Positions 8,702 to 17,525 of a stretch of DNA of 64,000 nt are shown in pieces (positions within the stretch are counted from its first letter, which is position 1; each line of letters opens with the position of its first letter). The notes beneath the pieces are model-generated. The model saw only the letters and a program-made list of their open reading frames with translations. It was not told the origin of the DNA and did not search any database. Made by a program: the position numbers and the translations under genes. Origin of the DNA: Kaistella jeonii (GTDB lineage: Bacteria; Bacteroidota; Bacteroidia; Flavobacteriales; Weeksellaceae); contig NZ_JSYL01000002.1 in NCBI RefSeq assembly GCF_000812865.1, forward strand, positions 310,001 to 374,000, given 5' to 3'.

Positions 8702-9641
8702 AAAATATATTATTTAAGAGGTGGTTAAGTTGTTCGTATTCCATTAAAAAAGCGTCGTGACCATGTATGGATTTTACTTCGTGATAGAAAACATTTTGTT
8801 TATTCTTCTTTAAAAATTCACAGCAGTTTTTCATTTCAAATGCTGGAAAAAATAAATCGGAATCTACTGCGATGAAATGAATATTAGCAGTAATCTCTGG
8901 CAGCTTTTCTAAATCGGCATTAATGGATATCAGTAAATAATTCATCAATCGATAAGAACTTAAACTAAATCTTTCGCCTAAAGATTTTCCATGGAAATTG
9001 AGCCAGTCGTGCGATTTGAGAATTTGCTTTTCTGCATCAAACTCATTTCTGAAACGTTGATTTAAAGATGCCGGAGTTCGGTAACACAACATTGCATGCA
9101 GTCTTGCTTTTTGCAAAGGATCCTCTTTATGGTCTAAAAGAAATTGCTGAACTAAACATTGAGCATGAAGCCAGTCTGAAGTTTTAAAATCACAAGCAAT
9201 CGGAATAAAATGATTTGCTAAATTAGTTTTAATTGCAAGCATTTCCCATGCGATTGCGCCACCAATAGAACCACCGATAAGAGTATGAAGTTTAGCGATA
9301 TTGAGAAATTCGAGACCTTTTAGAAAAATATTGGCAATGTCTTTTGTCGTGAAAACATTTTCTTCCTCGATTAGATTTCCATCGAAACCATTTCCGGGAA
9401 TATTAAAACAGACGACAGAATAAATATTGGTATCGATAATTTTGTTTTCACCAATCAGGGAATTCCACCAACCGCTTTCACCGGCAACATTTGAGTTTCC
9501 CGTTAAAGCATGATTGACCAAAATGATAGGTGCCGAATGCAAATCCGGTCCGAAAATTTGATATGACAAATTAATATCAAGGATTTTTCCTGATACTAAA
9601 TTCTGATTTCTGAGTTTGATATGTTGTAGCGTATTTTCCAA
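8691..9641 (-). CDS. metX: Homoserine O-acetyltransferase-like alpha/beta hydrolase (MetX-like)
   Basis: A 316-residue alpha/beta-hydrolase fold acyltransferase making O-acylhomoserine for the sulfhydrylase downstream. Hallmarks are VNHALTGNS (oxyanion region), the nucleophile elbow GGSIGG with Ser125, CYRTPASLNQRF, and the catalytic His in HGHDAFL near residue 290. It is shorter than usual MetX (350-380). The only suitable start after the riboswitch is TTG at 9641; no in-frame ATG gives a full N-terminus. It is the first gene of the operon, about 50 nt downstream of the SAM-I aptamer. Acetyl versus succinyl donor cannot be decided by eye. Confidence 0.88.
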   Translation of the reverse strand: MENTLQHIKLRNQNLVSGKILDINLSYQIFGPDLHSAPIILVNHALTGNSNVAGESGWWNSLIGENKIIDTNIYSVVCFNIPGNGFDGNLIEEENVFTTKDIANIFLKGLEFLNIAKLHTLIGGSIGGAIAWEMLAIKTNLANHFIPIACDFKTSDWLHAQCLVQQFLLDHKEDPLQKARLHAMLCYRTPASLNQRFRNEFDAEKQILKSHDWLNFHGKSLGERFSLSSYRLMNYLLISINADLEKLPEITANIHFIAVDSDLFFPAFEMKNCCEFLKKNKQNVFYHEVKSIHGHDAFLMEYEQLNHLLNNIFYEK

Positions 9642-9694
9642 TTTTTATTAAAATTAAAATTGAAAATGCTACCTGAGAAGGGTAAAAAAAATTT

Positions 9695-9797
9695 CTGTTA
9701 TCTTCACCCAAAATGGGTAAGAATGTAGCACCTTCTCCGTTTCCGAAGGGTTGCCAAGGTTTCATAGAGTCTTATCTCTCCACCTTTCTTGATAACA
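9695..9797 (-). promoter_or_regulatory. SAM-I (S-box) riboswitch
   Basis: On the minus strand the leader reads GTTATCAAGAAAGGTGGAG, then CTATGAAACCTTGGCAACC, then GAGAAGGTGCTAC and a closing GAAGATAAC. The 5' GTTATC and 3' GATAAC pair as P1; the AAGA-GGTGGAG...GAAACC core and GGCAACC are the SAM-I signature. It precedes MetX and so controls the whole methionine operon, turning it down when SAM is plentiful. Downstream come a U-run (about 9684-9694) and an ACCCTTCTC segment complementary to the aptamer GAGAAGGT strand, which could form an alternative helix. Whether control is by termination or initiation is not settled. Confidence 0.95.
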
Positions 9798-9827
9798 TTT
9801 TCAATATGTATATGAACTAATCTGGTG

Positions 9828-9859
9828 CAAAGGAAGCAATTAAAATGATTACTCACAAA
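9828..9859 (-). promoter_or_regulatory. Promoter of the methionine operon
   Basis: On the minus strand, TTTG (9856-9859) is followed after 20 nt by TTCCTTTG (9828-9835). This fits the Flavobacteriia pattern TTG-N19-21-TAnnTTTG with one mismatch at the second base. Transcription would begin near 9822, about 25 nt before the riboswitch. Confidence 0.6.
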
Positions 9860-9909
9860 CTTTTCAATTATTTTTATTCCTTAATTTTGCAGAAGAAATT
9901 TTAGGTAAA

Positions 9910-12531
9910 ATGACAGAAAGAGAAAGAATGCTCGACAGCGACTGGAAAAAATGGGGTCCTTATGTGAGCAACAGGCAATGGGGAACGGTACGTGAAGATT
10001 ATAGCCCAAACGGAAATGCTTGGGGCTACACGACTTACAACGAGGCAATCAGTAGAGCTTATCGGTGGAGTGAAGATGGAATCGCAGGAATCTGTGACTC
10101 TAAACAGCGACTGTGTTTCGCTTTTTCATTTTGGAACCGGAAAGATAAAATGATCAAGGAACGTTTCTTTGGATTAAGCAATTACGAGGGAAATCACGGC
10201 GAAGATTTAAAAGAGATCTTCTATTATTTAGATAATACACCCACTCATTCTTACATGAAAATGGTGTATAAATATCCAATCAGCGAATTTCCTTACGATG
10301 AATTAATTGCAGAAAATGGAAGAAGATCGAAACAGGATCCTGAGTATGAATTAGTTAATACCGGCATTTTTAATGATAATAATTATTTTGATATTTTCAT
10401 TGAATACGCTAAAATCAATCATGACGATTTTCTCATCAGAGTAACTGTAATCAATCGGAGTAAAGAAAAAGCACCCTTAATAATTCTACCAACTATCTGG
10501 TTTAGAAATAACTGGAGTTGGGGCCATGGAAGTTACGAGCCACAACTAAAGTCTTCGGTTAACGGAATTATAGACATCGAACATGACTCAATTCCTTTGA
10601 AACGATTATACGCAAGAGACCAAAATACCACTTCTGTATTTTGTAATAATGAGACAAATCCGGATAAAATTCCAAATACTAATTCTTCTGCGAACTATTT
10701 TAAAGACGGGATTAATAATCTCCTCATTAATGAAGATGCAAACGCAATTAATCCTGAACAATTCGGAACTAAAGCAAGTTTCTTAATGGAGTCAGAAATT
10801 GAAGCGGGAGAAATCAAGATTTGTGATTTCCGCCTTAGTCCGCATGATATGGAAGATGCTTTTTATAACTTCGACGAGATCCTTAGTTTAAGAAAAGAGG
10901 AAGCCAACGAATTCTATAGTAACATTCAGACCGAGATCAAAGACGAAGAAGAAAAAAATGTGCAAAGACAAGCTTTTTCAGGATTATTATGGAACAAACA
11001 ATTCTATCACTATAACGTTTCTAAATGGTTGAAGGGAGATTCGAAATATGAAAACCCAAGAGATTTTGATAATTACGTCCGAAATACGGAATGGGAACAC
11101 ATGCAGAATAAAGATATTATCTCGATGCCAGACAAGTGGGAATATCCGTGGTTTGCGACTTGGGATTTGGCTTTTCACTGCGTTCCTTATGCAATCCTGG
11201 ATTCTGGTTTTGCGAAACAACAATTAAAATTATTAACGAAAGAATGGTATATTCATCCAAACGGCCAACTTCCTGCTTATGAGTGGGATTTCAGCGATGT
11301 GAATCCGCCCGTTCACGCTTGGTCTACTTTTCGAGTTTTTAAAATTGATCAAATGATTCATGGAAAACCCGACGTTCCTTTCCTGGAAAGTATTTTCCAG
11401 AAACTATTACTGAATTTCACCTGGTGGGTGAATAGAAAAGATAAAAATGGCAATAATGTTTTCGGTGGCGGATTTTTAGGATTGGATAATATCGGTGCTT
11501 TTGACCGAAGTATGGAATTTAAAAATGGTGATCATCTAGAACAAGCTGATGGAACAAGTTGGATGGCAATGTATGCATTGAATATGATGCGTATTTCGAT
11601 GGAATTGTCACTTTACAATCCGATTTATGAAGACATGGCGATTAAATTTTTTGAACATTATTTATATATCGCTGAAGCAATGGACAATTTGGGTGAAACA
11701 AAAAATGGTCTCTGGAACGAAGAAGATGGTTTCTTCTACGATCTTTTACAATTGAATGATGGCGATTCTGTTTCTCTAAAATTGAGAAGTATCGTTGGAT
11801 TAATTCCGATGTTTGCAGTAGAAGTTGTGGAACATGACCTCTTGCAAAAACTACCCAATTTTCGCAAAAGAATGGAATGGATTTTAAAAAACAAACCCGA
11901 ACTCGCCAATTTAGTTTCCCATTGGGAAGTTGAAGGAAAGGGCGGAAAACATCTGATGAGCGTTCTGCGCAAAAGCCGTTTGACCAGAGTTTTAAACCGA
12001 ATGGTAGATGAAAATGAATTTCTTTCCCCTTACGGAATCCGATCATTATCTAAAGTTTACGGAGAAAATCCGTTTACTTTTTCAGCCGAGGGAAAAGATT
12101 TCACCGTAAAATATACGCCGGCAGAAAGTGACAGCAGTATGTTTGGTGGAAATAGTAATTGGCGTGGACCTATCTGGTTTCCTATAAATTTCTTAATTGT
12201 TGAGAGTTTACAGCGTTTTCATTATTATTATGGCGACAATCTGCAAATTGAATATCCGGCAAATAGTGGTACACTGAGAAATCTCGATTTTGTTGCCACA
12301 GATTTAAGTCAACGGCTTTACTCTATTTTTAAGAAAGATGAAAACGGAAACCGTGCATTTAATGGTGGAAATGAATTCCTTAATCATAATGAATTCTTCA
12401 AAAATTATATTATGTTTTATGAATATTTCAATGGCGATACAGGCAAAGGAATCGGTGCATCTCATCAAACAGGTTGGACGGCGACGATTGCAAAACTCAT
12501 TCAACCAAGAATGGGTTCTAGAGCACGGTAA
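9910..12531 (+). CDS. Glucosidase, GH63-like (MGH1-type)
   Basis: An 873-residue protein similar to bacterial mannosyl-oligosaccharide glucosidase-like (GH63/MGH1) enzymes, with an (alpha/alpha)6-barrel expected from about residue 400 (KWEYPWFATWDLAFHCVPYA). Further typical segments are GQLPAYEWDFSDVNPPVHAW, GGFLGLDNIGAFDRS, and the late SSMFGGNSNWRGPIWFPINFL followed by GDTGKGIGASHQTGWTA. There is no signal peptide, so it is probably cytoplasmic, acting on alpha-glucosides or glycerate-type compatible solutes. A TAATTTTG -10-like element lies at 9882-9889, 20 nt before the ATG, though no clear TTG is found upstream. It is divergent from the met operon and convergent with the OsmC gene. Substrate is not readable from sequence. 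Confidence 0.85.
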   Translation: MTERERMLDSDWKKWGPYVSNRQWGTVREDYSPNGNAWGYTTYNEAISRAYRWSEDGIAGICDSKQRLCFAFSFWNRKDKMIKERFFGLSNYEGNHGEDLKEIFYYLDNTPTHSYMKMVYKYPISEFPYDELIAENGRRSKQDPEYELVNTGIFNDNNYFDIFIEYAKINHDDFLIRVTVINRSKEKAPLIILPTIWFRNNWSWGHGSYEPQLKSSVNGIIDIEHDSIPLKRLYARDQNTTSVFCNNETNPDKIPNTNSSANYFKDGINNLLINEDANAINPEQFGTKASFLMESEIEAGEIKICDFRLSPHDMEDAFYNFDEILSLRKEEANEFYSNIQTEIKDEEEKNVQRQAFSGLLWNKQFYHYNVSKWLKGDSKYENPRDFDNYVRNTEWEHMQNKDIISMPDKWEYPWFATWDLAFHCVPYAILDSGFAKQQLKLLTKEWYIHPNGQLPAYEWDFSDVNPPVHAWSTFRVFKIDQMIHGKPDVPFLESIFQKLLLNFTWWVNRKDKNGNNVFGGGFLGLDNIGAFDRSMEFKNGDHLEQADGTSWMAMYALNMMRISMELSLYNPIYEDMAIKFFEHYLYIAEAMDNLGETKNGLWNEEDGFFYDLLQLNDGDSVSLKLRSIVGLIPMFAVEVVEHDLLQKLPNFRKRMEWILKNKPELANLVSHWEVEGKGGKHLMSVLRKSRLTRVLNRMVDENEFLSPYGIRSLSKVYGENPFTFSAEGKDFTVKYTPAESDSSMFGGNSNWRGPIWFPINFLIVESLQRFHYYYGDNLQIEYPANSGTLRNLDFVATDLSQRLYSIFKKDENGNRAFNGGNEFLNHNEFFKNYIMFYEYFNGDTGKGIGASHQTGWTATIAKLIQPRMGSRAR

Positions 12532-12544
12532 AAATTCTTAAAAT

Positions 12545-12973
12545 TTAAACTCCAACTTTCTCTCCATTCACAAAAACCCCGTAACTCACCGTTACATTAG
12601 GTTCTAAAGTTTTGGAAACCGAACAGTATTTTTCAAAGGAAAGTTCTGCTGCTTTCTGCGCTTTCTTTGGATCGATTTTTCCTTCCAAAAAGAATTTCAC
12701 CATGATATTCTTGAAAGGTTTTGCTTCATCCATTTGAATTCTTTCGCCTTCCACTTCCGCAGAAAAACTGGTGAGTTCCTGTCTTTGTTTTTTCATGATC
12801 GAAACCATATCGATTCCACTGCAACCTGCGACTGCCATTAGAAGTGATTCCATGGGAGAAACTGCTTTCGTACCTTCAGATTGAGAAATATTATCTAAAA
12901 GAATTGTATTTCCTATTGAATTTTTACATTCAAATAAATAATCGTCGTTGATTCTGTTGAGGGTGATTTTCAT
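12545..12973 (-). CDS. OsmC family protein
   Basis: A 142-residue OsmC/Ohr-family protein, typically a thiol peroxidase or a protein of redox stress. Both conserved cysteines are present: AGCSGIDM (mid-protein) and KYCSVSKTL (C-terminal half). The family's ISQSEGTKAVSPMESLLMAVAGCS stretch is clear. The spacing and lack of the Ohr-type signature favour the YhfA/OsmC-like branch. It is convergent with the glucosidase gene (13 bp between stops) and seems monocistronic. Confidence 0.9.
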   Translation of the reverse strand: MKITLNRINDDYLFECKNSIGNTILLDNISQSEGTKAVSPMESLLMAVAGCSGIDMVSIMKKQRQELTSFSAEVEGERIQMDEAKPFKNIMVKFFLEGKIDPKKAQKAAELSFEKYCSVSKTLEPNVTVSYGVFVNGEKVGV

Positions 12974-13040
12974 AAGATTGGGTGATTTAACGCTATATCA
13001 AAACGCTGTCTATTTTTAAATTAGTAGTAAATTGAAAAAG

Positions 13041-13124
13041 ATGAACTGGTTTACAATTCTACTTCTTATTTTGGTTATTTACAAGATTATAAGTTACGTA
13101 GCAGCAAAAAGGAAAGTGTTTTAA
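13041..13124 (+). CDS. Possible 27-residue membrane peptide
   Basis: An ATG-initiated frame encodes MNWFTILLLILVIYKIISYV followed by AAKRKVF and a TAA stop: one hydrophobic helix with a basic C-terminus, in-out topology likely. A purine-rich AAAAAG directly precedes the ATG. It stops at the base next to the convergent DUF58 gene stop. It fits a small membrane protein, but 27 codons in AT-rich DNA can be chance; conservation in relatives would decide. Confidence 0.4.
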   Translation: MNWFTILLLILVIYKIISYVAAKRKVF

Positions 13125-14447
13125 TTATAAAATTCCTCTTGCCTTTATTTCTAAATACTTATTAATGACCTCGATATTCAGATTTTCGGGAAGGGTATAA
13201 ATCGTATAAATTCCAAATTTTTTCAATTCCTGAATAATCAATTTCTTTTCGTACTCAAATTTCTCTGCGATGATTTCGTCATAAACTTCCTGAATACTTT
13301 CAGGATTGGTATTCATTACACTTTGCAACTCAGAGTTTTTAAAGAAGATGATAACTAATAAATGGTTTTTAGTAATTCCTCGAAGGTATTTCATCTGTCG
13401 GTTGACAGCATCTAAAGTTTCAAAATTTGTAAAAAGCAAAATCAAACTCCGTTGTCCAATATTGAATCTCACTTCCTGATACAATCTGCTAAAATCACTT
13501 TCGAAAAAATTGGTCTGAATATTATAAAGTGCTTGCGAAATTTTTTTCAGTTGACCTGATTTATTATCTGCAGCAACTTTATTTTCAGCCTTTTTCGAAA
13601 ACGTCATCATTCCGGCGCGGTCATTTTTCTTCAGAATAATATGACTCAAAGCCATCGTCGCATTGATGGAATAATCGAGCAAACTCAACCCATTAAAAGG
13701 CATTTGCATCGTTCTGCCAATATCAATAAGCATAAAAATTCGCTGCGATTTTTCGTCCTGAAACTGATTCACCATCAACTGATTTCGCTTCGAAGTTGCT
13801 TTCCAGTTGATTGTTCTCATATCATCGCCGGGCACATATTCTTTGATTTGCTCAAACTCCATCGTATGTCCCAACTTCCGAATTTTTTTAATTCCGCCCA
13901 AAAGAAATTCATTTTGAAGCGCCATTAATTCATATTTCCTTAAATGAATAAACGAGGGATAACTCGGCACCAAAGCATCTTTTTGGAAGGTAAAACGTCT
14001 AGAAACAAATCCTAAAATGGATTGCGCAAAAACATTCAGATTTCCAAAACTGTATTCTCCACGTTCTTTCGGTTCTAAAATATATTCGAAAAGCACATTT
14101 TTCTTAGGTTTAATGATTCTTTCAATATTAAAATCCCTCTTTTGAAACTGAAAAGGAATTTCATCAATTACCTTCGCTTTAATTTGAAAAGAGTAATTAT
14201 TTTTAAGATCAATTTTTATTGAATTTTGGTCGCCATTTGACAATTTTTCCGGTAAAATTCTTTGCGCCTGAACTCCATTTTTATGATTGAACAAAAGCAA
14301 GTAATCTACGATGAATGCTAGAAAAAATAAAATTAAAAATCCGTGCGCAACTCCCATTAAAACCGGAAAGAAAAAAGCCAGAACATAAGTAATTCCCACG
14401 CCGAAAAGCGTGAAGAAAAAACGGTTATTGAGATAAAGGTTTTTCAA
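13125..14447 (-). CDS. DUF58 domain-containing membrane protein
   Basis: A 440-residue protein with two N-terminal membrane segments (about residues 10-50), a beta-rich middle, and a C-terminal DUF58/vWA-like domain with the family's motif EFEQIKEYVPGDDMRTINWKA followed by the MIDAS-like FMLIDIGRTM. These proteins work with MoxR ATPases and are thought to take part in assembly or chaperoning of membrane complexes. It is last in the minus-strand series SpoIIM-like, membrane protein, DUF4129, DUF4350, MoxR, DUF58, with 48 bp separating it from moxR. Confidence 0.9.
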   Translation of the reverse strand: MKNLYLNNRFFFTLFGVGITYVLAFFFPVLMGVAHGFLILFFLAFIVDYLLLFNHKNGVQAQRILPEKLSNGDQNSIKIDLKNNYSFQIKAKVIDEIPFQFQKRDFNIERIIKPKKNVLFEYILEPKERGEYSFGNLNVFAQSILGFVSRRFTFQKDALVPSYPSFIHLRKYELMALQNEFLLGGIKKIRKLGHTMEFEQIKEYVPGDDMRTINWKATSKRNQLMVNQFQDEKSQRIFMLIDIGRTMQMPFNGLSLLDYSINATMALSHIILKKNDRAGMMTFSKKAENKVAADNKSGQLKKISQALYNIQTNFFESDFSRLYQEVRFNIGQRSLILLFTNFETLDAVNRQMKYLRGITKNHLLVIIFFKNSELQSVMNTNPESIQEVYDEIIAEKFEYEKKLIIQELKKFGIYTIYTLPENLNIEVINKYLEIKARGIL

Positions 14448-14495
14448 TTTTTATAATTTAATATTGCTCATTGCCAATTACTTATTGCTGATTAT

Positions 14496-15503
14496 TTATC
14501 TCGGGATTTCAATCGCCTCCAAAATTTGTCGTATTATTTCATCTGCGGTCAAACCTTCCATTTCGCGTTCAGGAGAAACCATTATTCTGTGGCGCAAAAC
14601 TGCAGTACTTGCTTCTTTAATATCTTCCGGAGTTACAAAATCTCTTCCTCGGATTGCCGCAAAAGATTTCGAAGCGATCAATAAAGCCAAACTCGCTCTT
14701 GGCGAAGCTCCTAAATAAAGGAATTGATTTTCTCTTGTATTGACGATGATTTTTGCAATATATTCCAGCAATTGTGGCTCTACAAGAACATTTTTTACAA
14801 TCTGTTGATAATTTTTCAGCTGAGCTCCCGAAATTACTTTCTGAACAGCATCGGTTTTATCTTCTAATTTATTTTCGTGTTGATTTTTAATAATCTGAAC
14901 TTCCTGCAAAAGATTTGGATAACCAACATTTATTTTAAAAAGAAAACGATCGAGTTGTGCTTCCGGAAGACGATACGTTCCTTCATGTTCAATCGGATTT
15001 TGCGTTGCAACGACAAGAAAAGGTTCCTGCATTTCATATTGCTTTCCATCCATTGTAATTTGACGCTCTTCCATGACTTCAAACAAAGCGGACTGCGTTT
15101 TTGCAGGTGAACGGTTGATTTCATCAATCAAAATAAAACTGGAAAAAATCGGCCCTTTTTTAAATTCAAATTCAGAATTCTTAACATTAAAAATGGAAGT
15201 TCCCAAAATATCCGACGGCATCAGATCGGGTGTAAACTGAATTCGACTAAAACCTACATCAACTGTTTTTGCCAATAATTTTGCCGTAATGGTTTTTGCA
15301 ACTCCAGGAACACCTTCAATTAAAACATGCCCGTTGGATAAAAGTGCTGCTAACAAATGTTCAATCATCGATTCCTGACCAACGATCACTTTACCAATTT
15401 CCGCTTTTACGGCCTCCAAACTTTGCTGAAGTTCTGTCATATCAAGTCGCGGTTGAAATTCAGGAATTATATGCTCTGAACTTGGGTTTTCAAAATTTTC
15501 CAT
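14496..15503 (-). CDS. MoxR family AAA+ ATPase
   Basis: A 335-residue AAA+ ATPase. Walker A is GVPGVAKT, Walker B FILIDEINRSPAKTQ, sensor 1 VVATQNP, with the MoxR-specific EVMEERQITMDG and the lid segment LGASPRASLALL. It probably remodels or assembles partners together with the DUF58/vWA protein just downstream. Start is ATG 15503; a later methionine in DMTELQQ is possible but would shorten the N-terminus. Adjacent genes on both sides are in the same direction. Confidence 0.95.
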   Translation of the reverse strand: MENFENPSSEHIIPEFQPRLDMTELQQSLEAVKAEIGKVIVGQESMIEHLLAALLSNGHVLIEGVPGVAKTITAKLLAKTVDVGFSRIQFTPDLMPSDILGTSIFNVKNSEFEFKKGPIFSSFILIDEINRSPAKTQSALFEVMEERQITMDGKQYEMQEPFLVVATQNPIEHEGTYRLPEAQLDRFLFKINVGYPNLLQEVQIIKNQHENKLEDKTDAVQKVISGAQLKNYQQIVKNVLVEPQLLEYIAKIIVNTRENQFLYLGASPRASLALLIASKSFAAIRGRDFVTPEDIKEASTAVLRHRIMVSPEREMEGLTADEIIRQILEAIEIPR

Positions 15504-15556
15504 ACTTATTTTTTCGAGATGAATTCATCATTTTATATTTAATAAATTCGTGTTTT

Positions 15557-16714
15557 TTACTTTAATATTTCGTCGAGCAACCGATTCATTTTTACAAGAT
15601 CTTCTTTCATCACACTCGCGTAAGGATCTTGCCCTCTTTTGATGAAATCAATTGCTTCATTTATTTTTTCAATACTTTTTCCTGTTTTCAAGTGTAATGT
15701 TTGCGCGAATTTCTCATCTAAATTTTGCGTGTCGATCATGAAATCAAGTCGTACCCTATTTAGAAAATACTGCGCTTTTTTCGCCATCATATCATGGAAA
15801 TCACCCTCCTGTAAATATAAATTTCCGATGCTTTTTACAAATTCAACCGATTTATTTTTTAAAGGTTCGATTATGGGGACAATTCGCTGTTTTCTTTTCG
15901 CATTAAAAATAACGAATAATAAAAGTCCAGCCAAAAGTAACCACCACGCAAATCGAAGCGCAGGTTTGGATAAAATAAATCTTAACGGTGATTGCGATTC
16001 TGTAGCCGCTTTATTCGATTCGGTAAACCAAACTGTTTCGCGTTTCGGCAGATAAGAAAACACATCTTGAACATACTTTTGATTTTCTGGTTTCAACAGA
16101 TAATAATTGGTTAAAATCAAAGGTTCGGTATGAAGATACAAATGACCTTTTCCAAAATTAACTTTAATGAAATTCACTTTTCCTCCATCGAGAACTGCTT
16201 TTCCTAAAATCTCGTGCGCTTTATCAATCCTCGAAAAACCTTGATTTGCAGGTAATTTATCAATCTTAATAGAATCTGCAGAAAATTTCTCGTCGGTAAG
16301 TTTAAAAACATTCTCACTCCGAACACTTACATAAGATGGCGTAAAACGGAGAGAATCTGCAATTTTCGGATGAAAATCTTCGGCAATGATCAATGCATCT
16401 GAACCTGATTTTACGGTTTCTAATATTTTCTTCCAGGATTCAAAATCGATTTCAGATTGAATGATCAAAATATTGTGTGGCTTTTCCTTATTGGTTTTAT
16501 AGTAATTGTAAGGAGAAAGTTCCGTTCGTTTTACTTCTTTATCGAGCAAATTATTTACTTCTTTATTAAAAACGAAAAGACCGAAAGGAGATTTCTGATT
16601 CACATCAAAATTTTTACGCCAATCCGTCACCTCTGTTTTATTGATTTCCAGCAGAGCCAAAATCAACATCACGATGATGAAAATAATACCGTATAATTTG
16701 ACTGTTTTGTTCAT
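15557..16714 (-). CDS. DUF4350 domain-containing protein
   Basis: A 385-residue protein with an N-terminal signal-anchor (IIFIIVMLILALL), a periplasmic DUF4350-type domain including KSPFGLFVFNKEVNNLL and ILIIQSEIDFESW, and a second membrane segment at about residue 240 (FAWWLLLAGLLLFVIF) followed by a cytosolic tail. Such proteins regularly sit beside MoxR and DUF58 in Bacteroidota; their biochemical role is unknown. It lies 28 bp after the DUF4129 gene and 53 bp before moxR. Confidence 0.85.
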   Translation of the reverse strand: MNKTVKLYGIIFIIVMLILALLEINKTEVTDWRKNFDVNQKSPFGLFVFNKEVNNLLDKEVKRTELSPYNYYKTNKEKPHNILIIQSEIDFESWKKILETVKSGSDALIIAEDFHPKIADSLRFTPSYVSVRSENVFKLTDEKFSADSIKIDKLPANQGFSRIDKAHEILGKAVLDGGKVNFIKVNFGKGHLYLHTEPLILTNYYLLKPENQKYVQDVFSYLPKRETVWFTESNKAATESQSPLRFILSKPALRFAWWLLLAGLLLFVIFNAKRKQRIVPIIEPLKNKSVEFVKSIGNLYLQEGDFHDMMAKKAQYFLNRVRLDFMIDTQNLDEKFAQTLHLKTGKSIEKINEAIDFIKRGQDPYASVMKEDLVKMNRLLDEILK

Positions 16715-16742
16715 ATTCTTTCTAAATCCTTTCGCTTAATAA

Positions 16743-17525
16743 CTATATTTTAAATTGTAAAAACTTTTGTTTAAAGTGGTTGTAGCGCTCTTCATTTACT
16801 TCAAATTCTCCGTACCAAACGTAATCGAAAATATAACTCAATTCCTGAAAACTGGTTTTCAAATCGGCTGTTTTTAATTCGGCGAAATAATCTTTATTCG
16901 TTTTTTCGGGATTCCAATTGATGAGTTTTTTATCCGCTAATTTCTTTAAAACAAAAAGAAAATGATAACGAATCGCAGAACGATAATCCTTTTCTTGCTC
17001 AAATCTTTCGATGGATTCTTTAAAATTAATCTCATGAATATTCTCTTGTAAATCTTGATTCGCAATATTGGATTTCTTATTCTTCTTCCCCAAAAAGAAA
17101 TTTCCGTCTTTATTCAGCAAAAATTTAATTAAGAAATAAAGCACAGAACCAATAATTACAATGGCTGAAAGCCTCAAAATAATTTCGGTGTACGAAGAAG
17201 CTTTGTTTGGATCAACTTCGCCAAAAATAGACTCCAGAAACTTTCTGATTCGCTTTGTAAGTTTCTGCCAGAAAGATTCTCTTGGTTTTACAGTCGTATA
17301 ATCGAAATCGGAACTTTTGTATTTTGACTGAAATTTTTCATCGAAACTTTTAGGAAAAACAATATTATTTGAGGTAGGATTTTTTTTAAGAAGAGAATCT
17401 GCACGATATTTTGATGAAGAAGAAACCAAAGAATCAACCTTTACTGCAAAAGGAGCATCCGGAATTTTCTGAGAAATTCCGAAGAGTGAAAAATGTAATA
17501 AAAGTAAAAATATTCTAAATTTCAT
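16743..17525 (-). CDS. DUF4129 domain-containing protein
   Basis: The 260-residue protein begins at ATG 17525 (MKFRIFLLLLHFSLFGISQ), which gives a proper signal peptide and an 11-bp overlap with the preceding gene; longer upstream starts are not convincing. A transmembrane helix lies at about residues 118-138 (ILRLSAIVIIGSVLYFLIKF) and the C-terminal DUF4129 domain follows, ending with FDYVWYGEFEVNEERYNHF. DUF4129 also occurs at the C-terminus of bacterial transglutaminase-like proteins in the same kind of cluster. No enzymatic motif is seen. Confidence 0.85.
   Translation of the reverse strand: MKFRIFLLLLHFSLFGISQKIPDAPFAVKVDSLVSSSSKYRADSLLKKNPTSNNIVFPKSFDEKFQSKYKSSDFDYTTVKPRESFWQKLTKRIRKFLESIFGEVDPNKASSYTEIILRLSAIVIIGSVLYFLIKFLLNKDGNFFLGKKNKKSNIANQDLQENIHEINFKESIERFEQEKDYRSAIRYHFLFVLKKLADKKLINWNPEKTNKDYFAELKTADLKTSFQELSYIFDYVWYGEFEVNEERYNHFKQKFLQFKI

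Noticed and set aside
9577..9765. 62-codon minus-strand frame starting MKPWQPFG
   Set aside because: It is the translation of the SAM-I riboswitch core and its linker; the RNA fold explains the sequence.
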